64,000 nt of DNA from Pseudomonadota bacterium (GCA_023386645.1 JAEWJI010000037.1:1-64000), one strand, 5' to 3'; shown: positions 37,635 through 48,019, counted from the first letter of the stretch. Numbers and translations: made by a program. Notes: generated by a model not told the origin, from the letters alone.

Positions 37635-38423
37635 ATGCTGCGGCGGCGGTCCCTGCTGCTTGGGCTGGCGGCGGGGCTCGTCCCTGCGCCGCTTCTTGCG
37701 CAGGCCGCCACCCGGTCGGCGCCCGTTCCGGTCTACGGCTACGAGGTGGTGCGGGAGTATCCGCATGACGTCGGCGCCTTCACCCAGGGGCTGGTGATCC
37801 GCGATGGCGTGCTGCTGGAAAGCACGGGCCGCTCGCCGTCGTCCCTGCGTCGGGTGCGGCTGGAGGATGGCGAGGTGCTTCTCCGTCGCGAGCTCGATCC
37901 CCGCCTGTTCGGAGAAGGCCTGACCGAGATCGACGGCCGCGTCATCAGCCTGACCTGGCGCGATGGCCTGGGCTTCGTATCTCGCGCATCGGACCTGGCC
38001 GAGGTCGCGACCTTTTCGTACGCAGGCGAGGGCTGGGGCCTGACCCACGACGGAACGCGGCTGATCCTGTCGGACGGTTCGCCGCGTCTGCGATTCCTCG
38101 ACCCGCGAACCTTCGCGGAGACCGGCTCGGTTCCCGTCACCCTGCGTGGCCAGCCGGTCGGCGGGCTGAACGAACTGGAATGGATCGAGGGCGAGGTCTT
38201 CGCCAACGTCTGGCAGACCGACTACATCCTGCGCATCGACCCCGCCACCGGAGGGGTGGTCGGGATAATCAACCTGGCCGGGCTCATGGCGCCGCAGCCA
38301 TGGATGGATCCGACCGACGACGTCTTGAACGGCATCGCCTGGGACGCCGCGAGCCGCCGCCTGTTCGTCACAGGCAAGCGCTGGCCGAAACTCTTCGAGA
38401 TCCGTTTAGTCGAGCGGACTTAG
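37635..38423 (+). CDS. Glutaminyl-peptide cyclotransferase (glutamine cyclotransferase family)
   Basis: A twin-arginine-like signal (MLRRRSLLLGLAAGLV, cleavage near residue 24) precedes a five-bladed propeller with family motifs PHDVGAFTQGLVIRDGVLLESTGRSPSSLR, GEGWGLTHDG, GLNELEWIEGEVFANVW and LNGIAWD. Such enzymes convert N-terminal Gln to pyroglutamate. The 262 residues are normal for the plant/bacterial type. Export to the periplasm, perhaps by the Tat route, is inferred from the signal. It is translationally close to terC, two bases downstream. Confidence 0.88.
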   Translation: MLRRRSLLLGLAAGLVPAPLLAQAATRSAPVPVYGYEVVREYPHDVGAFTQGLVIRDGVLLESTGRSPSSLRRVRLEDGEVLLRRELDPRLFGEGLTEIDGRVISLTWRDGLGFVSRASDLAEVATFSYAGEGWGLTHDGTRLILSDGSPRLRFLDPRTFAETGSVPVTLRGQPVGGLNELEWIEGEVFANVWQTDYILRIDPATGGVVGIINLAGLMAPQPWMDPTDDVLNGIAWDAASRRLFVTGKRWPKLFEIRLVERT

Positions 38424-38700
38424 CGATCGGCCTAGGTGCCGAGATCGGGGACACGCGCGCGCGATCCAGGGGATCGGCACGCATCCTGATGCTCGATCCT
38501 GCAGAACCAATGACTTGCCAGCTATGACCGGCTATCGGCGCACCGGCCCACGCGCCCATGTCATGCTCACGACATGACCTTCGCCTTCGTCAGTGTTTCC
38601 GCGCGAGCCGATCCTGGCGTCGATCGGCCCTGGGCGCGCGCGCCATTGCACCGTTGCACTGCTTTGCACTGCGTTTCGCGATTACAGTGCAATCCCTCGC
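38424..38700. other. 277-base convergent intergenic region
   Basis: No gene is supported here. It separates the ends of the cyclotransferase gene and priA. The left two thirds show no structure I can name; the right end carries the TTGCAC repeat array. Confidence 0.5.
38645..38692. repeat. TTGCAC repeat array with an inverted copy
   Basis: TTGCAC occurs three times in direct orientation (38646, 38654, 38664), the last two as TTGCACTG, and once inverted as CAGTGCAA (38685-38692). The third and fourth copies form a perfect 8-bp stem with a 13-base loop just after the priA stop. It could be a weak terminator or a protein-binding array. Confidence 0.6.
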
Positions 38701-40866
38701 CTACAGGAAGCTGTAGGGATCCACGTCCACCGTCAGCCTGACCGAGCCGGGGATCTTCACCCGCGCCAGCCACGCCCTGAGGAAGCCCTGAAGGTCCACA
38801 TCCCGGTCCGCCCGCACCAGCAGCCGCTTCCTCCGCCGCCCGCGCACCAGGGCCAGCGGCGCGTCCGCCGGACCATAGACCTCCAACCGCTCGGCGTTGG
38901 GTATGGCCTGGGCCAGGGCGTTGGCGGTCGCCTCGACGGCCTCGGCCTTCTCGCCCGACAGGATCAGCGCCGCCAGCCGGCCGTGGGGAGGCAGTTGGGC
39001 CGCTTCCCGTTCGGCCATCTCGGCATCCACAAAGGCGTCCCGGTCCCCGGCCGCGAGCGCCATCAGCACCGGATGCTCGGGCGTCCAGGTCTGCAACAGC
39101 GCCCGTCCCGGCCGATCCGCCCGCCCGGCCCGACCCGTGGCCTGGGTCAGCAGCTGGAAGGTCCGCTCGGCCGCCCGCAGGTCGCCGCCGCGCAGGCCCA
39201 GGTCGGCGTCCACCACCCCGACCAGGGTCAGGCGCGGGAAGTTATGGCCCTTGGCCGCCGCCTGGGTGGCCACCAGGATGTCGATCTCGCCCTCGACCAT
39301 GCGTTGGATCAGGGCCCGGGCCGACCGGGCGTCCGGGGCCGTGTCGGAGCTGAACACCGCCGTCCGGGCGTCAGGGAACAGGGACCGGACCTCTTCCTCG
39401 ACCCGCTCCACGCCAGGCCCGACGGAGACCAGCGTATCCTCCGCCCCGCAGGAGGGGCAGAGCCGGGGCCGGGTCATGGTGAAGCCGGTCAGGTGGCACA
39501 CCAGCCGCCCGGTGTAGCGATGCTCCACCAGCCAGCTGTCGGTGTCCGGCGCCGTCATCCGATGGCCGCAGGCGCGGCACAGCACCACGGGCGCGTAACC
39601 CCGGCGGTTCAGGAACAGCAGGGTCTGCTCGCGCCGTTCCAGGGTCTCGGCCATGGCCTCGCGCAGGGGGCGGGACAGCCAGGTCTGCGGATCGGGCGGG
39701 CATTCCCTCAGGTCCACCAGCCGGATGTCGGGCAGGACCGCCGCCCCGTGTCGGGCCCCGAGCCTCAGCCAGCCATAGCGTCCCTGGTGGGCGTTCCACA
39801 GGGTCTCCAGCGACGGCGTGGCGCTGGCCAGCACCACGGTCGCCCCCTCGATCCGCGCCCGCGCCACGGCCAGGTCGCGGCCGTGATAGACGAGGCCATC
39901 CTCCTGCTTGAACGAGCCGTCGTGCTCCTCGTCGACGATCATCAGCCGCAGGTTCCGGAACGGCAGGAACAGGGCCGACCGGGCCCCGACCACGATCGAA
40001 CAGCGGCCCGCGACCACCGCCTCCCAGACCTGTCGTCGCCGACGCGGCGGGGCCACGCCTGAATGCCATTCCGCCGGGGCGGCGCCGAACCTCGCCGCGA
40101 TCCGTTCGATCAGGGCCTGGGTCAGGGCGATCTCGGGCAGCAGGATCAGGACCTGCGCGTCCGGCTCGACCCCCAGCACCCGCGCCACCGCCTCCAAATA
40201 GGCCTCGGTCTTGCCCGAGCCGGTCACTCCGTCCAGCAGGAAGGGATTGAAGCCGCCCGCGACAGTCGCCGTCGCCAACGCCTCGGCCGCCGCAGCCTGG
40301 TCGGGGTTCAGCCGCGCCGGCGCATGGTCGGGGTCCGGTGTCGGAAATCGGCTCTCGGTGGTGAGCTCGACCACCGTCAGCACCCCCTCGTCCAGCAGCC
40401 CCTTGACCACGCTCGACGACACCCCCGCCATCCGCGCCAGCTCCGCCGCCGGCATCGCCTGTTCGCCCAGCGCCTCCAGCGCCGCCTGCCGAGCTGGGGT
40501 CGCCCGCGCCGGATCGCGGCCAGCCACCCGCCGCACACGCCGCTCCGGCCGGGGCGCGGGGGCCCTCAGGCCTTTGAGCGCCGCCGCCGCCACCTCGCCT
40601 GGCGGGCTCAGGGTCCAGCGCGCGGCCCACTCGATGAAATCCACTGTCCGCTCGGGCAAGCCCGGATCGTCCAGCCGCATCTCGACCGCCTTCAGCCGCC
40701 GGTTCGAGCCGGTGGTCTCGCGCACCTCGGCCACCACTCCGCGCACCAGGCGGGGGCCAAGCGGCACGGCCACCTGATCGCCTCGCGCGGCTTCGATCCC
40801 GTCCGGCAGCTCATAGTCGAACGCCTCCGGCACCGGCAGGGGGATGAGGACTGATGCGACTTTCAC
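38701..40866 (-). CDS. priA: Primosomal protein N' (replication restart helicase)
   Basis: The 3' DNA-binding domain starts with VASVLIPLPVPEAFDYELPDG; helicase motifs follow: Walker A LLDGVTGSGKTEAYLE, DEEH in IVDEEHDGSFKQ, SATPSLET, and the C-terminal ATQAAAKGHNFP and QATGRAGRADRPG. The 721 residues are normal. The zinc-binding insert is reduced: CRACG, one CH and CPSC are present, but three of the eight usual Cys are missing. It restarts stalled replication forks. It starts at GTG 40866, divergent from the transaldolase gene with 30 bases between. Confidence 0.95.
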   Translation of the reverse strand: MKVASVLIPLPVPEAFDYELPDGIEAARGDQVAVPLGPRLVRGVVAEVRETTGSNRRLKAVEMRLDDPGLPERTVDFIEWAARWTLSPPGEVAAAALKGLRAPAPRPERRVRRVAGRDPARATPARQAALEALGEQAMPAAELARMAGVSSSVVKGLLDEGVLTVVELTTESRFPTPDPDHAPARLNPDQAAAAEALATATVAGGFNPFLLDGVTGSGKTEAYLEAVARVLGVEPDAQVLILLPEIALTQALIERIAARFGAAPAEWHSGVAPPRRRRQVWEAVVAGRCSIVVGARSALFLPFRNLRLMIVDEEHDGSFKQEDGLVYHGRDLAVARARIEGATVVLASATPSLETLWNAHQGRYGWLRLGARHGAAVLPDIRLVDLRECPPDPQTWLSRPLREAMAETLERREQTLLFLNRRGYAPVVLCRACGHRMTAPDTDSWLVEHRYTGRLVCHLTGFTMTRPRLCPSCGAEDTLVSVGPGVERVEEEVRSLFPDARTAVFSSDTAPDARSARALIQRMVEGEIDILVATQAAAKGHNFPRLTLVGVVDADLGLRGGDLRAAERTFQLLTQATGRAGRADRPGRALLQTWTPEHPVLMALAAGDRDAFVDAEMAEREAAQLPPHGRLAALILSGEKAEAVEATANALAQAIPNAERLEVYGPADAPLALVRGRRRKRLLVRADRDVDLQGFLRAWLARVKIPGSVRLTVDVDPYSFL

Positions 40867-40889
40867 CGACCCCCGGCCTCCGCTAGACA
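40862..40889 (+). promoter_or_regulatory. Candidate promoter of the transaldolase gene
   Basis: TTCACC (40862-40867), 14 bases, GCTAGACA (40882-40889). Transcription would start within a few bases of the ATG at 40897, so the message may be leaderless. The minus-35 overlaps the priA start codon on the other strand. Confidence 0.42.
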
Positions 40890-40896
40890 GCCGCCC

Positions 40897-41550
40897 ATGA
40901 AACTCTTCCTCGACACCGCCGACGTCGCCGTCATCCGCGAGATGGTTCCCACCGGGATGGTGGACGGCGTCACCACCAATCCCTCCCTCATCGCCAAAAG
41001 CGGTCGCAACATCGCTGAGGTCATCGCCGAGATTTGCGACCTCGTCGAGGGACCGATCTCGGCCGAGGCGGTCGCAACGGACTTCGAGACCATGGTCAAG
41101 GAAGGCGACAAGCTAGCGGCCATCGCCCCGAACGTCGTCGTGAAGCTGCCCCTGACCTGGGATGGCTTGCGCGCCGCCCGCGCCTTCGCCGACAAGGGCG
41201 TGCGCACCAATGTCACCCTGTGCTTCTCCGCCGCCCAGGCCATGCTGGCGGCCAAGGCCGGCGCGAGTTTCATCTCCCCCTTCGTCGGCCGGCTGGAAGA
41301 CCACGGCGCCGACGGCGTGGGCCTGCTGGAGGAGATCCGCGTCCTCTACGACACCCACGGCTTCGACACCGAGATCCTGGCCGCCTCGCTTCGCAACCCC
41401 GGCCACGTCTCGGCCGCAGCCATCGCCGGCGCCGACGCGTCGACCATCCCCGCCGACGTCTTCAAGGCTCTCGTCAAACACCCCTTAACCGACAAGGGGT
41501 TGGATGCCTTCCTCGCCGACTGGGGCAAGACCGGCCAGTCCATTTTGTAA
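40897..41550 (+). CDS. Transaldolase / fructose-6-phosphate aldolase family (small type)
   Basis: The 217-residue TIM barrel has MKLFLDTADVAVIREM, the family motif DGVTTNPSLIAKSG, the Schiff-base Lys in VVVKLPLTWDGL, and TLCFSAAQAMLAAKAGASFISPFVGRLEDHG. This small class includes both transaldolases of the pentose phosphate pathway and FsaA-type aldolases; sequence alone does not separate them. It lies between priA (divergent) and the DUF484 gene, the usual alphaproteobacterial order. Confidence 0.92.
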   Translation: MKLFLDTADVAVIREMVPTGMVDGVTTNPSLIAKSGRNIAEVIAEICDLVEGPISAEAVATDFETMVKEGDKLAAIAPNVVVKLPLTWDGLRAARAFADKGVRTNVTLCFSAAQAMLAAKAGASFISPFVGRLEDHGADGVGLLEEIRVLYDTHGFDTEILAASLRNPGHVSAAAIAGADASTIPADVFKALVKHPLTDKGLDAFLADWGKTGQSIL

Positions 41551-41571
41551 GCATTCCCCGGGGGAGGGGTC

Positions 41572-42270
41572 TTGAAGCAGTCGCCCGACCTCTTGTCCGC
41601 GCTCGAGGACGACCTCCACTGGCCGCGCGTGCGCGATTGGCTCCAGGCCCAGCCCCAGCACTTGGTCGAGGACCGGGCGCTTCTGGAGGAGCTTGGCCTC
41701 AAGGCCGCCGGCCGCAACGTTGTCGATTTCGGCCGCGCCGCCCTGACCCGGCTGGAGGCCGTCGCCGAGCGCGAGGCGGGGGCCAGGAAACAGATCGAAA
41801 CGGTCGCCCGCGCCAACTTCGCCGCCCAAACCCAGACCCACGTCTCGGTGCTCGACCTCATGGAGGCTCGCAACGCCTCGGACCTCGCGCGCCGGCTGGA
41901 CGCTGCGGCCCAGGCCCGCTTCGGTCTGGCCTCGGCGGTGATCGGGCTGGAGAAGCCGGGCGGCGCGCCGTTCGGCTGGCGCCTGCTGGAGGCCGGCGCG
42001 GTCGACGGTCTGCTGGGCGAGCATGGGCTGAGCTGGCTGGGCGAGAGCTTTCCCGGCCTGGACCTGTTCGGCGCCGCTTCCGACGAGGTCCGGTCCGTCG
42101 CCCTGATCCGCATGGCCCCGCGCTTTCCCGGATCGGACCCGCGTCCGGCCCTGTGCGCCTTCGGCTCGCCGGAGCCGGACGGCTTCTCGCCGGAGATGGG
42201 CTGCGAACTGGTCGCCTTCCTGACCCGGGTGGTCGAACGGGTCGCCGAGCGCTGGCCGATCCTGTCGTGA
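41572..42270 (+). CDS. DUF484 family protein
   Basis: The 232-residue product has a helical N-terminus (SALEDDLHWPRVRDWLQAQPQHL, then GRNVVDFGRAALTRLEA) and a GAF-like C-terminal half, the layout of DUF484. The family is widespread beside xerC in Proteobacteria, but its role is not established. A strong GGGGGAGGGG lies before the TTG start. Its stop overlaps the xerC GTG (GTGA), so the two are translationally coupled. Confidence 0.9.
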   Translation: MKQSPDLLSALEDDLHWPRVRDWLQAQPQHLVEDRALLEELGLKAAGRNVVDFGRAALTRLEAVAEREAGARKQIETVARANFAAQTQTHVSVLDLMEARNASDLARRLDAAAQARFGLASAVIGLEKPGGAPFGWRLLEAGAVDGLLGEHGLSWLGESFPGLDLFGAASDEVRSVALIRMAPRFPGSDPRPALCAFGSPEPDGFSPEMGCELVAFLTRVVERVAERWPILS

Positions 42271-43178
42271 CCGCCGCCGAGGCGCTCTCTGCCTGGCTGG
42301 AGCACCTCGCCCACGAGCGCCGCCTGTCGCCCCGGACGCTGGAAGCCTATGGCCACATCGGCCGGTTGTATGTGGCCTTCCTCGACCGTCACCATGGAGG
42401 TCCGCGAAGCCTGGCGGACCTCGGCCGGGTCACCGCAGCCGACGTTCGCGCCCATCTCTCCGAACGGCGGACGAAGGACGGCCTGGGCGCGCGCTCGATC
42501 GGCCAGACGCTCGCGGCGATCCGGGGCTTCCACACCTTCCTGGACCGCAGATTGGCGACCCCCGCGCCGCAGTTGGCCCTGGTGCGCGGCCCGCGCGTCG
42601 CCGCTTCCCTGCCGCGCCCGGTCAGTGAGGACCAGGCGCGCGGCTTGCTGGCCGAGCCCGGCCACGACCCTGATGCCGAGGAATGGGAGGCCCTGCGGGA
42701 CCGGGCGGTCCTGACCCTGCTCTACGGCTGCGGTCTGCGGATTTCCGAAGCGCTGAGCCTGAAGCGGTCCGACGCCCCGCTCGGCGACCGTCTGCGCGTG
42801 CTCGGCAAGGGCGCCAAGACCCGCCAGGTCCCGGTCCTGCCCGCTGTCGCGGAGGCCATCGACGCCTACCTGGCCCGCCAGCCCTGGGCGCTTGGGCCGG
42901 ACGACGCCCTGTTCCGCGCCCGGCGCGGCGGCCCCTTAAGTCCTCGCCATGTCCAGGCCACAGTCCAGCGATTGCGCGGGCGGCTGGGCCTGCCGGATCG
43001 AGCGACGCCGCACGCGCTCCGCCACAGCTTCGCCACCCACCTGCTGGGCGCCGGCGCCGACCTGCGCTCGATCCAGGAGCTGCTGGGCCACGCCAGCCTG
43101 TCGACGACCCAGAAATACACGGCCGTCGACGCCGAACGCCTGCTCGGCGCCTATGCCGCGGCGCACCCTCGCGTCTGA
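42267..43178 (+). CDS. xerC: Tyrosine recombinase XerC
   Basis: A SAM-like N-terminal domain (WLEHLAHERRLSPRTLEAYGHI) precedes the catalytic domain with the full set: R158 in GCGLRISEAL, Lys in GKGAKTRQVP, HALRHSFATHLL, LGHASLSTTQ and nucleophile Y284 in KYTAVDAERL. The 303 residues match XerC. With XerD and FtsK it resolves chromosome dimers at dif. The GTG start overlaps the DUF484 stop. The 3' end overlaps the convergent hydrolase gene by 28 bases. The housekeeping context argues against a phage integrase. Confidence 0.93.
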   Translation: MTAAEALSAWLEHLAHERRLSPRTLEAYGHIGRLYVAFLDRHHGGPRSLADLGRVTAADVRAHLSERRTKDGLGARSIGQTLAAIRGFHTFLDRRLATPAPQLALVRGPRVAASLPRPVSEDQARGLLAEPGHDPDAEEWEALRDRAVLTLLYGCGLRISEALSLKRSDAPLGDRLRVLGKGAKTRQVPVLPAVAEAIDAYLARQPWALGPDDALFRARRGGPLSPRHVQATVQRLRGRLGLPDRATPHALRHSFATHLLGAGADLRSIQELLGHASLSTTQKYTAVDAERLLGAYAAAHPRV

Positions 43179-44011
43179 CCAGGGTCGGCGATCTCCCGGA
43201 CTGCGGCGATCACCTGTTTTTGGGCGAAATGGTCAGCCATGTGGCCGAGGCCGCTCAGCATCGTGAAGCTGCTGTCGGGCGCCAGGGCGGCCAGGGTTCG
43301 GCCATGCAGGAGATTGACCACCGGGTCGCGGTCCCCCTGAAGCACGCGCACCGGAACCCGGCAACCAGCGGCGGAAGCCGTCAGGCGGCCGAGATCAGAC
43401 ACAAGATGCGCGGTTTCTTCGGCCACGGCGCGCAGACGCGCCCGCTCTCCCGCCTCGTCGACGGGATAGGTGGCGCGAAAGGCGGCTGGCATCGCCTGGG
43501 GCAGGAACATGCCGCGCCAGAGAAGGGGCAGCAGCAGCCCATCGAGCGGCATGGCGGCGTAGGACAGCAGATCGCCAGCCCCCCAGGGCGCGCGGGGACC
43601 GAAGATCAGGAGTTCCAGCCTCGGCTCGGGGACCACGATGGGCGCCACGGCCACGACGCCCGCGACCTCTTCGGGGTGCGCCAGGGCCCAGGCCGTGGCG
43701 ATCGATCCTCCTTGAGAGTGTCCGACCAGCACGGGTTGCTTGAGTTCGAGCCGCCGGGCCGCGTCACGCAGCCGCTCCGCCTGGCCCCACATCGAAGCCT
43801 CGCCTGGGAGACGCGTGCTTTCCCCGTTGCCCGGTCGGTCGAAGGCGATGACGCGGAAGCCCGCCTGGACCAGAGCGGGGCCCAGCGCCATCAGCGGATC
43901 GTTCAGGCTGGTCAGGGTTCCATGCAGCAAGACCACGGCGGGGCCCTCGCCCCCACCTGCCCAGGCGACGGTCTGGCCGTCGATCTCGATCCGCTGTCGT
44001 TCGATGCGCAT
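43151..44011 (-). CDS. Alpha/beta hydrolase
   Basis: The fold is shown by the oxyanion loop VVLLHGTLTSLND, the nucleophile elbow in LVGHSQGGSIATAW, the acid in VLQGDRDPVVN, and the His in SGLGHMADHF. About 286 residues. An extended helical cap lies between about 130 and 200. The substrate is not deducible. I use ATG 44011; a TTG at 44020 would add three residues. It is convergent with xerC and 151 bases downstream of lpdA on the same strand. I see no gene in that gap. Confidence 0.88.
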   Translation of the reverse strand: MRIERQRIEIDGQTVAWAGGGEGPAVVLLHGTLTSLNDPLMALGPALVQAGFRVIAFDRPGNGESTRLPGEASMWGQAERLRDAARRLELKQPVLVGHSQGGSIATAWALAHPEEVAGVVAVAPIVVPEPRLELLIFGPRAPWGAGDLLSYAAMPLDGLLLPLLWRGMFLPQAMPAAFRATYPVDEAGERARLRAVAEETAHLVSDLGRLTASAAGCRVPVRVLQGDRDPVVNLLHGRTLAALAPDSSFTMLSGLGHMADHFAQKQVIAAVREIADPGQTRGCAAA

Positions 44012-44162
44012 GGGCGCCAAGCGTGCGGCGGATCAGGGGGTTCCGGGGGTCGATCCAAGGGCCTCGGCCGGGACCTGAGGCGTCGCTTGGCTGACCGCGA
44101 TCAGCGCGGCCAGGGCCAGGGGTCGGATCAGCTGCGAACCTCTCGCCCCCTGGCGCGCAGGC

Positions 44163-45575
<1,413 letters not shown>

Positions 45576-45615
45576 GGGGTCCTCGGGGTCTGTCAGGCGG
45601 GCGGAGAGGGCGCGG

Positions 45616-45643
45616 AAACTAGCGGCCGCGCCTGCGGGGTCAA
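45616..45643 (-). promoter_or_regulatory. Candidate promoter of lpdA
   Basis: On the minus strand TTGACC (45643-45638), 14 bases, GCTAGTTT (45623-45616), close to the Caulobacter housekeeping consensus. The leader would be about 33 bases and includes GAGGA before the ATG. Confidence 0.58.
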
Positions 45644-45670
45644 CTCACCCGCCCATATAGGCGCCCCGGC

Positions 45671-46150
45671 TCAGGCCGCGAACTGGCCGGGGGTCCGCAC
45701 CCGTCTGCGGCGGCGCGAGACGATGAGGATCAGCAGGCCAAGAGCCAGCAGCGCTCCCAGCACCAGCCAGGTCGGATCGACCGGCAGGCCCGCCGGCGCC
45801 GCCTCGGCTGACCGGGCCAGGATGTCGGCCTGGGCGCTGTCGGTGGCCGGCGACCCGCCCCGCGCGATCGCCAGCCTCAGCACCGCATCCGCCGCGAAGC
45901 CAAGGAAGTAGGCGACGACGGCCTTCGGGTTTCCCGACCCCAGCATCAACGCCGCGATCACATAGAGGGCGACGGCGCCGATCCAGAGCGCTGGCGTCAT
46001 CCAGCCGCCGGACGCATCGACCGCGGCCCCCGCCCGCGCACTGGCGGCCCCAGGCGCCGCGCCTTCGAGGAAGGGCGCGATAAAGGGCCAGGCCAGCCAG
46101 CCGGCGTAGCCGATGACCGCCAGCACCAGGACGAAACGCAGGATCTTCAT
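45671..46150 (-). CDS. Hypothetical membrane protein
   Basis: The 159-residue protein has an N-terminal helix (about 4-26), a polar Ala-rich loop, a pair of helices (about 52-92) and a last helix (about 127-143) followed by the basic tail RRRRRVR. I do not recognise a family. It lies upstream of lpdA on the same strand, with the lpdA promoter between. ATG 46150 is preceded by GGAGGCGACC, a good ribosome-binding site. Confidence 0.72.
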   Translation of the reverse strand: MKILRFVLVLAVIGYAGWLAWPFIAPFLEGAAPGAASARAGAAVDASGGWMTPALWIGAVALYVIAALMLGSGNPKAVVAYFLGFAADAVLRLAIARGGSPATDSAQADILARSAEAAPAGLPVDPTWLVLGALLALGLLILIVSRRRRRVRTPGQFAA

Positions 46151-46231
46151 GGTCGCCTCCCCGAAATTCTGGGAACCTTTACCATAGTTCAGCGTCCGGC
46201 GAGCCGCCGTCGGTGAGCTCGGGCGATGAAC

Positions 46232-48019
46232 TCAGGCGGCGAGCGGCAGTATGATTGACACCTCCGCCCCTTCGCCCGGGCGGCTGTCGATGCTGAACTC
46301 GCCGCCGGACTGGCGTGCGAAGGCCTCGGCCTGGGCGAGCCCAAGTCCGGCCGAGCCGGGACGCGTGCTGAAGAAGGGCTCGACCGCGTGGCCGGCCGAT
46401 TCCGCGTCGAAGCCTGGACCGTTGTCCCGCACGCTGAGGCGAAGCGCCCCGTCCAGCGTCTCCAGCCGCACCGCCACCGAGCCCTGACCGCCTACCGCCT
46501 CGACCGCGTTGCGGGTCAGCGCCTCAACGGCCCCGTCGAAGGCGACGGGGTCGATGCGAGCCTCCGCCGGACGGGCGGGGCCCTCGATCATCAGATCGAC
46601 CCCGGGCCCGGCCAGGGCGCGCAGCCGGCCCTCCATGCCCTTCAGCAGAACTCCGGCGTCCAGCACGTGCCGGCCCGTCTCATCGCCCTCGGACAGGGCG
46701 GCCAGCCGGCGGGTCAGGTCCTCGCCCTTCTGGCCGGCCGTCAGGGCCGCCTGGGCCAGCCTGCGCACGCGGCCCGGATCGTCGGCCTGCTTCGCCATCA
46801 TGTCGAGGGCCGAGGTCATGACCGCGAGCAGGGCATGGAAGTCCTGGGCTACGCCGCCGGTCATCCGGCTGACGGTTTCCAGACGCCGGGCCGCCTCGCC
46901 TTCCTCGCGCGCCTGGTCGCGCGCCCGCTCCAGCGCGGCGTGGGCCTCCGTCAGTTCCCATTCGGCGGTCTCGGCCCGTTCGCGCAGGGCGGCGAGGGTC
47001 TCGTCATCGACGGACGCCGATGGCGGGGAGGCAGGAAGAGAGGCTTTGGGCGTCTCGACAGTTTCGACGGAAGGCTCTGCGGCGCGCTCGCCTGCAAGCA
47101 GAAGGGCTGTCGGGCCACCCGCGTCGTCGGCAAGCGGCAGGATGCGCCAGGTCAGCGGCGATCCATCGCGGCCGCGCGCGGTGATCGGCTCAGCCTCTCC
47201 GGCGGGCGCCGAGCCGGCGGCCTTCAAGGCCTGACGGGCCAGAACGCGCTCATCTTCCGCCAGAAAAAGATCGGCGAAGTCCGCGCCCGACGAATCGGAG
47301 GAGACTAGGCGGCGGGCCACGGCGTTCGCCTCCTGGACCCGGCCTTCGATGTCCAGAACCACCAGGGCGCTGGAGGCGGCCTCGAAGACGCGTCGGGTCA
47401 AATCCGAGGAGGGGGCCGGCGCTGGGGTCGGCGCGACCGGCTCGACCTCGGCGGCAGCGGGGGTCGCCAGGCTCTCGGTCTCGACGATGGCGGCGATGGA
47501 GCCGATCACGGTCCCGGTCTCATCCTCGATGGGCATGGCCGTAACCGAAACCAGCATCTTCTTGCGGGTCGCGGGGTTGGCCAGCAGGTGCTGGAAGCCC
47601 TTGACGGTCTGGCCCCTGAGGGCGCGAGCGCTTGGCAGGAGGTCGGGCGGGATGGGTCGACCGTCCGGAAAGGTGATGCCCCAGGTCGCGGAGTGGAACC
47701 GCAGGCCGATCAGCTCAGCATCGCGCCGGCCCAGCAAGGTGTGCGCCGCCCGGTTGGCGAAGACGAATTTGCCCTGCCGGTCGGTCTCGACCAGGGCGAC
47801 CGGGATGGCGTTCATGGTTTCGAACAGTCGCTTGTCCGCCGCCTCTGCGACCTTCTGGACCATGTCCAGTTCGCCGGTCGCGCTGACGTGCCTCACCCGG
47901 TGGGTGACAGCGTAGGTCAGGGAGGCGAGCGCGATCAGAAGGCTGACGCCGGCCGTGATCGCCAGCACCAGTAGCCAGTTGACTTCGCCTTCCATGAACA
48001 TGACGCGACTGAATCCCAT
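46232..48019 (-). CDS. PAS-domain histidine-kinase-like protein with Gln in place of the phospho-acceptor His
   Basis: The product (about 595 residues) has one N-terminal membrane helix, a PAS domain (about 65-190, ALVETDRQGKFVFANRAAHT), a second, degenerate PAS (about 215-320), a coiled-coil and a kinase-like region. The H-box reads MTGGVAQDFHALLAVM, where active kinases of this type have GGVAHDFNNLL; codon 46844-46846 encodes Gln. The ATPase part keeps TRNAVEAVG, DNGPGFD, PFFSTRPG and AGLGLAQAEAFA. It may be a pseudokinase or signal modulator. The start is uncertain (ATG 48019 or 48001). Confidence 0.85.
   Translation of the reverse strand: MGFSRVMFMEGEVNWLLVLAITAGVSLLIALASLTYAVTHRVRHVSATGELDMVQKVAEAADKRLFETMNAIPVALVETDRQGKFVFANRAAHTLLGRRDAELIGLRFHSATWGITFPDGRPIPPDLLPSARALRGQTVKGFQHLLANPATRKKMLVSVTAMPIEDETGTVIGSIAAIVETESLATPAAAEVEPVAPTPAPAPSSDLTRRVFEAASSALVVLDIEGRVQEANAVARRLVSSDSSGADFADLFLAEDERVLARQALKAAGSAPAGEAEPITARGRDGSPLTWRILPLADDAGGPTALLLAGERAAEPSVETVETPKASLPASPPSASVDDETLAALRERAETAEWELTEAHAALERARDQAREEGEAARRLETVSRMTGGVAQDFHALLAVMTSALDMMAKQADDPGRVRRLAQAALTAGQKGEDLTRRLAALSEGDETGRHVLDAGVLLKGMEGRLRALAGPGVDLMIEGPARPAEARIDPVAFDGAVEALTRNAVEAVGGQGSVAVRLETLDGALRLSVRDNGPGFDAESAGHAVEPFFSTRPGSAGLGLAQAEAFARQSGGEFSIDSRPGEGAEVSIILPLAA

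Noticed and set aside
42267..43178. xerC as an integrase of a mobile element with att sites
   Set aside because: The gene order priA-fsa-DUF484-xerC is conserved housekeeping; no flanking direct repeats, tRNA target or phage genes are present.
44012..44162. A signal-peptide-like minus-strand stretch (about 35 residues, LALAALIAVSQA core)
   Set aside because: No ATG, GTG or TTG in frame with a ribosome-binding site could be found, and the frame ends after a few more residues.
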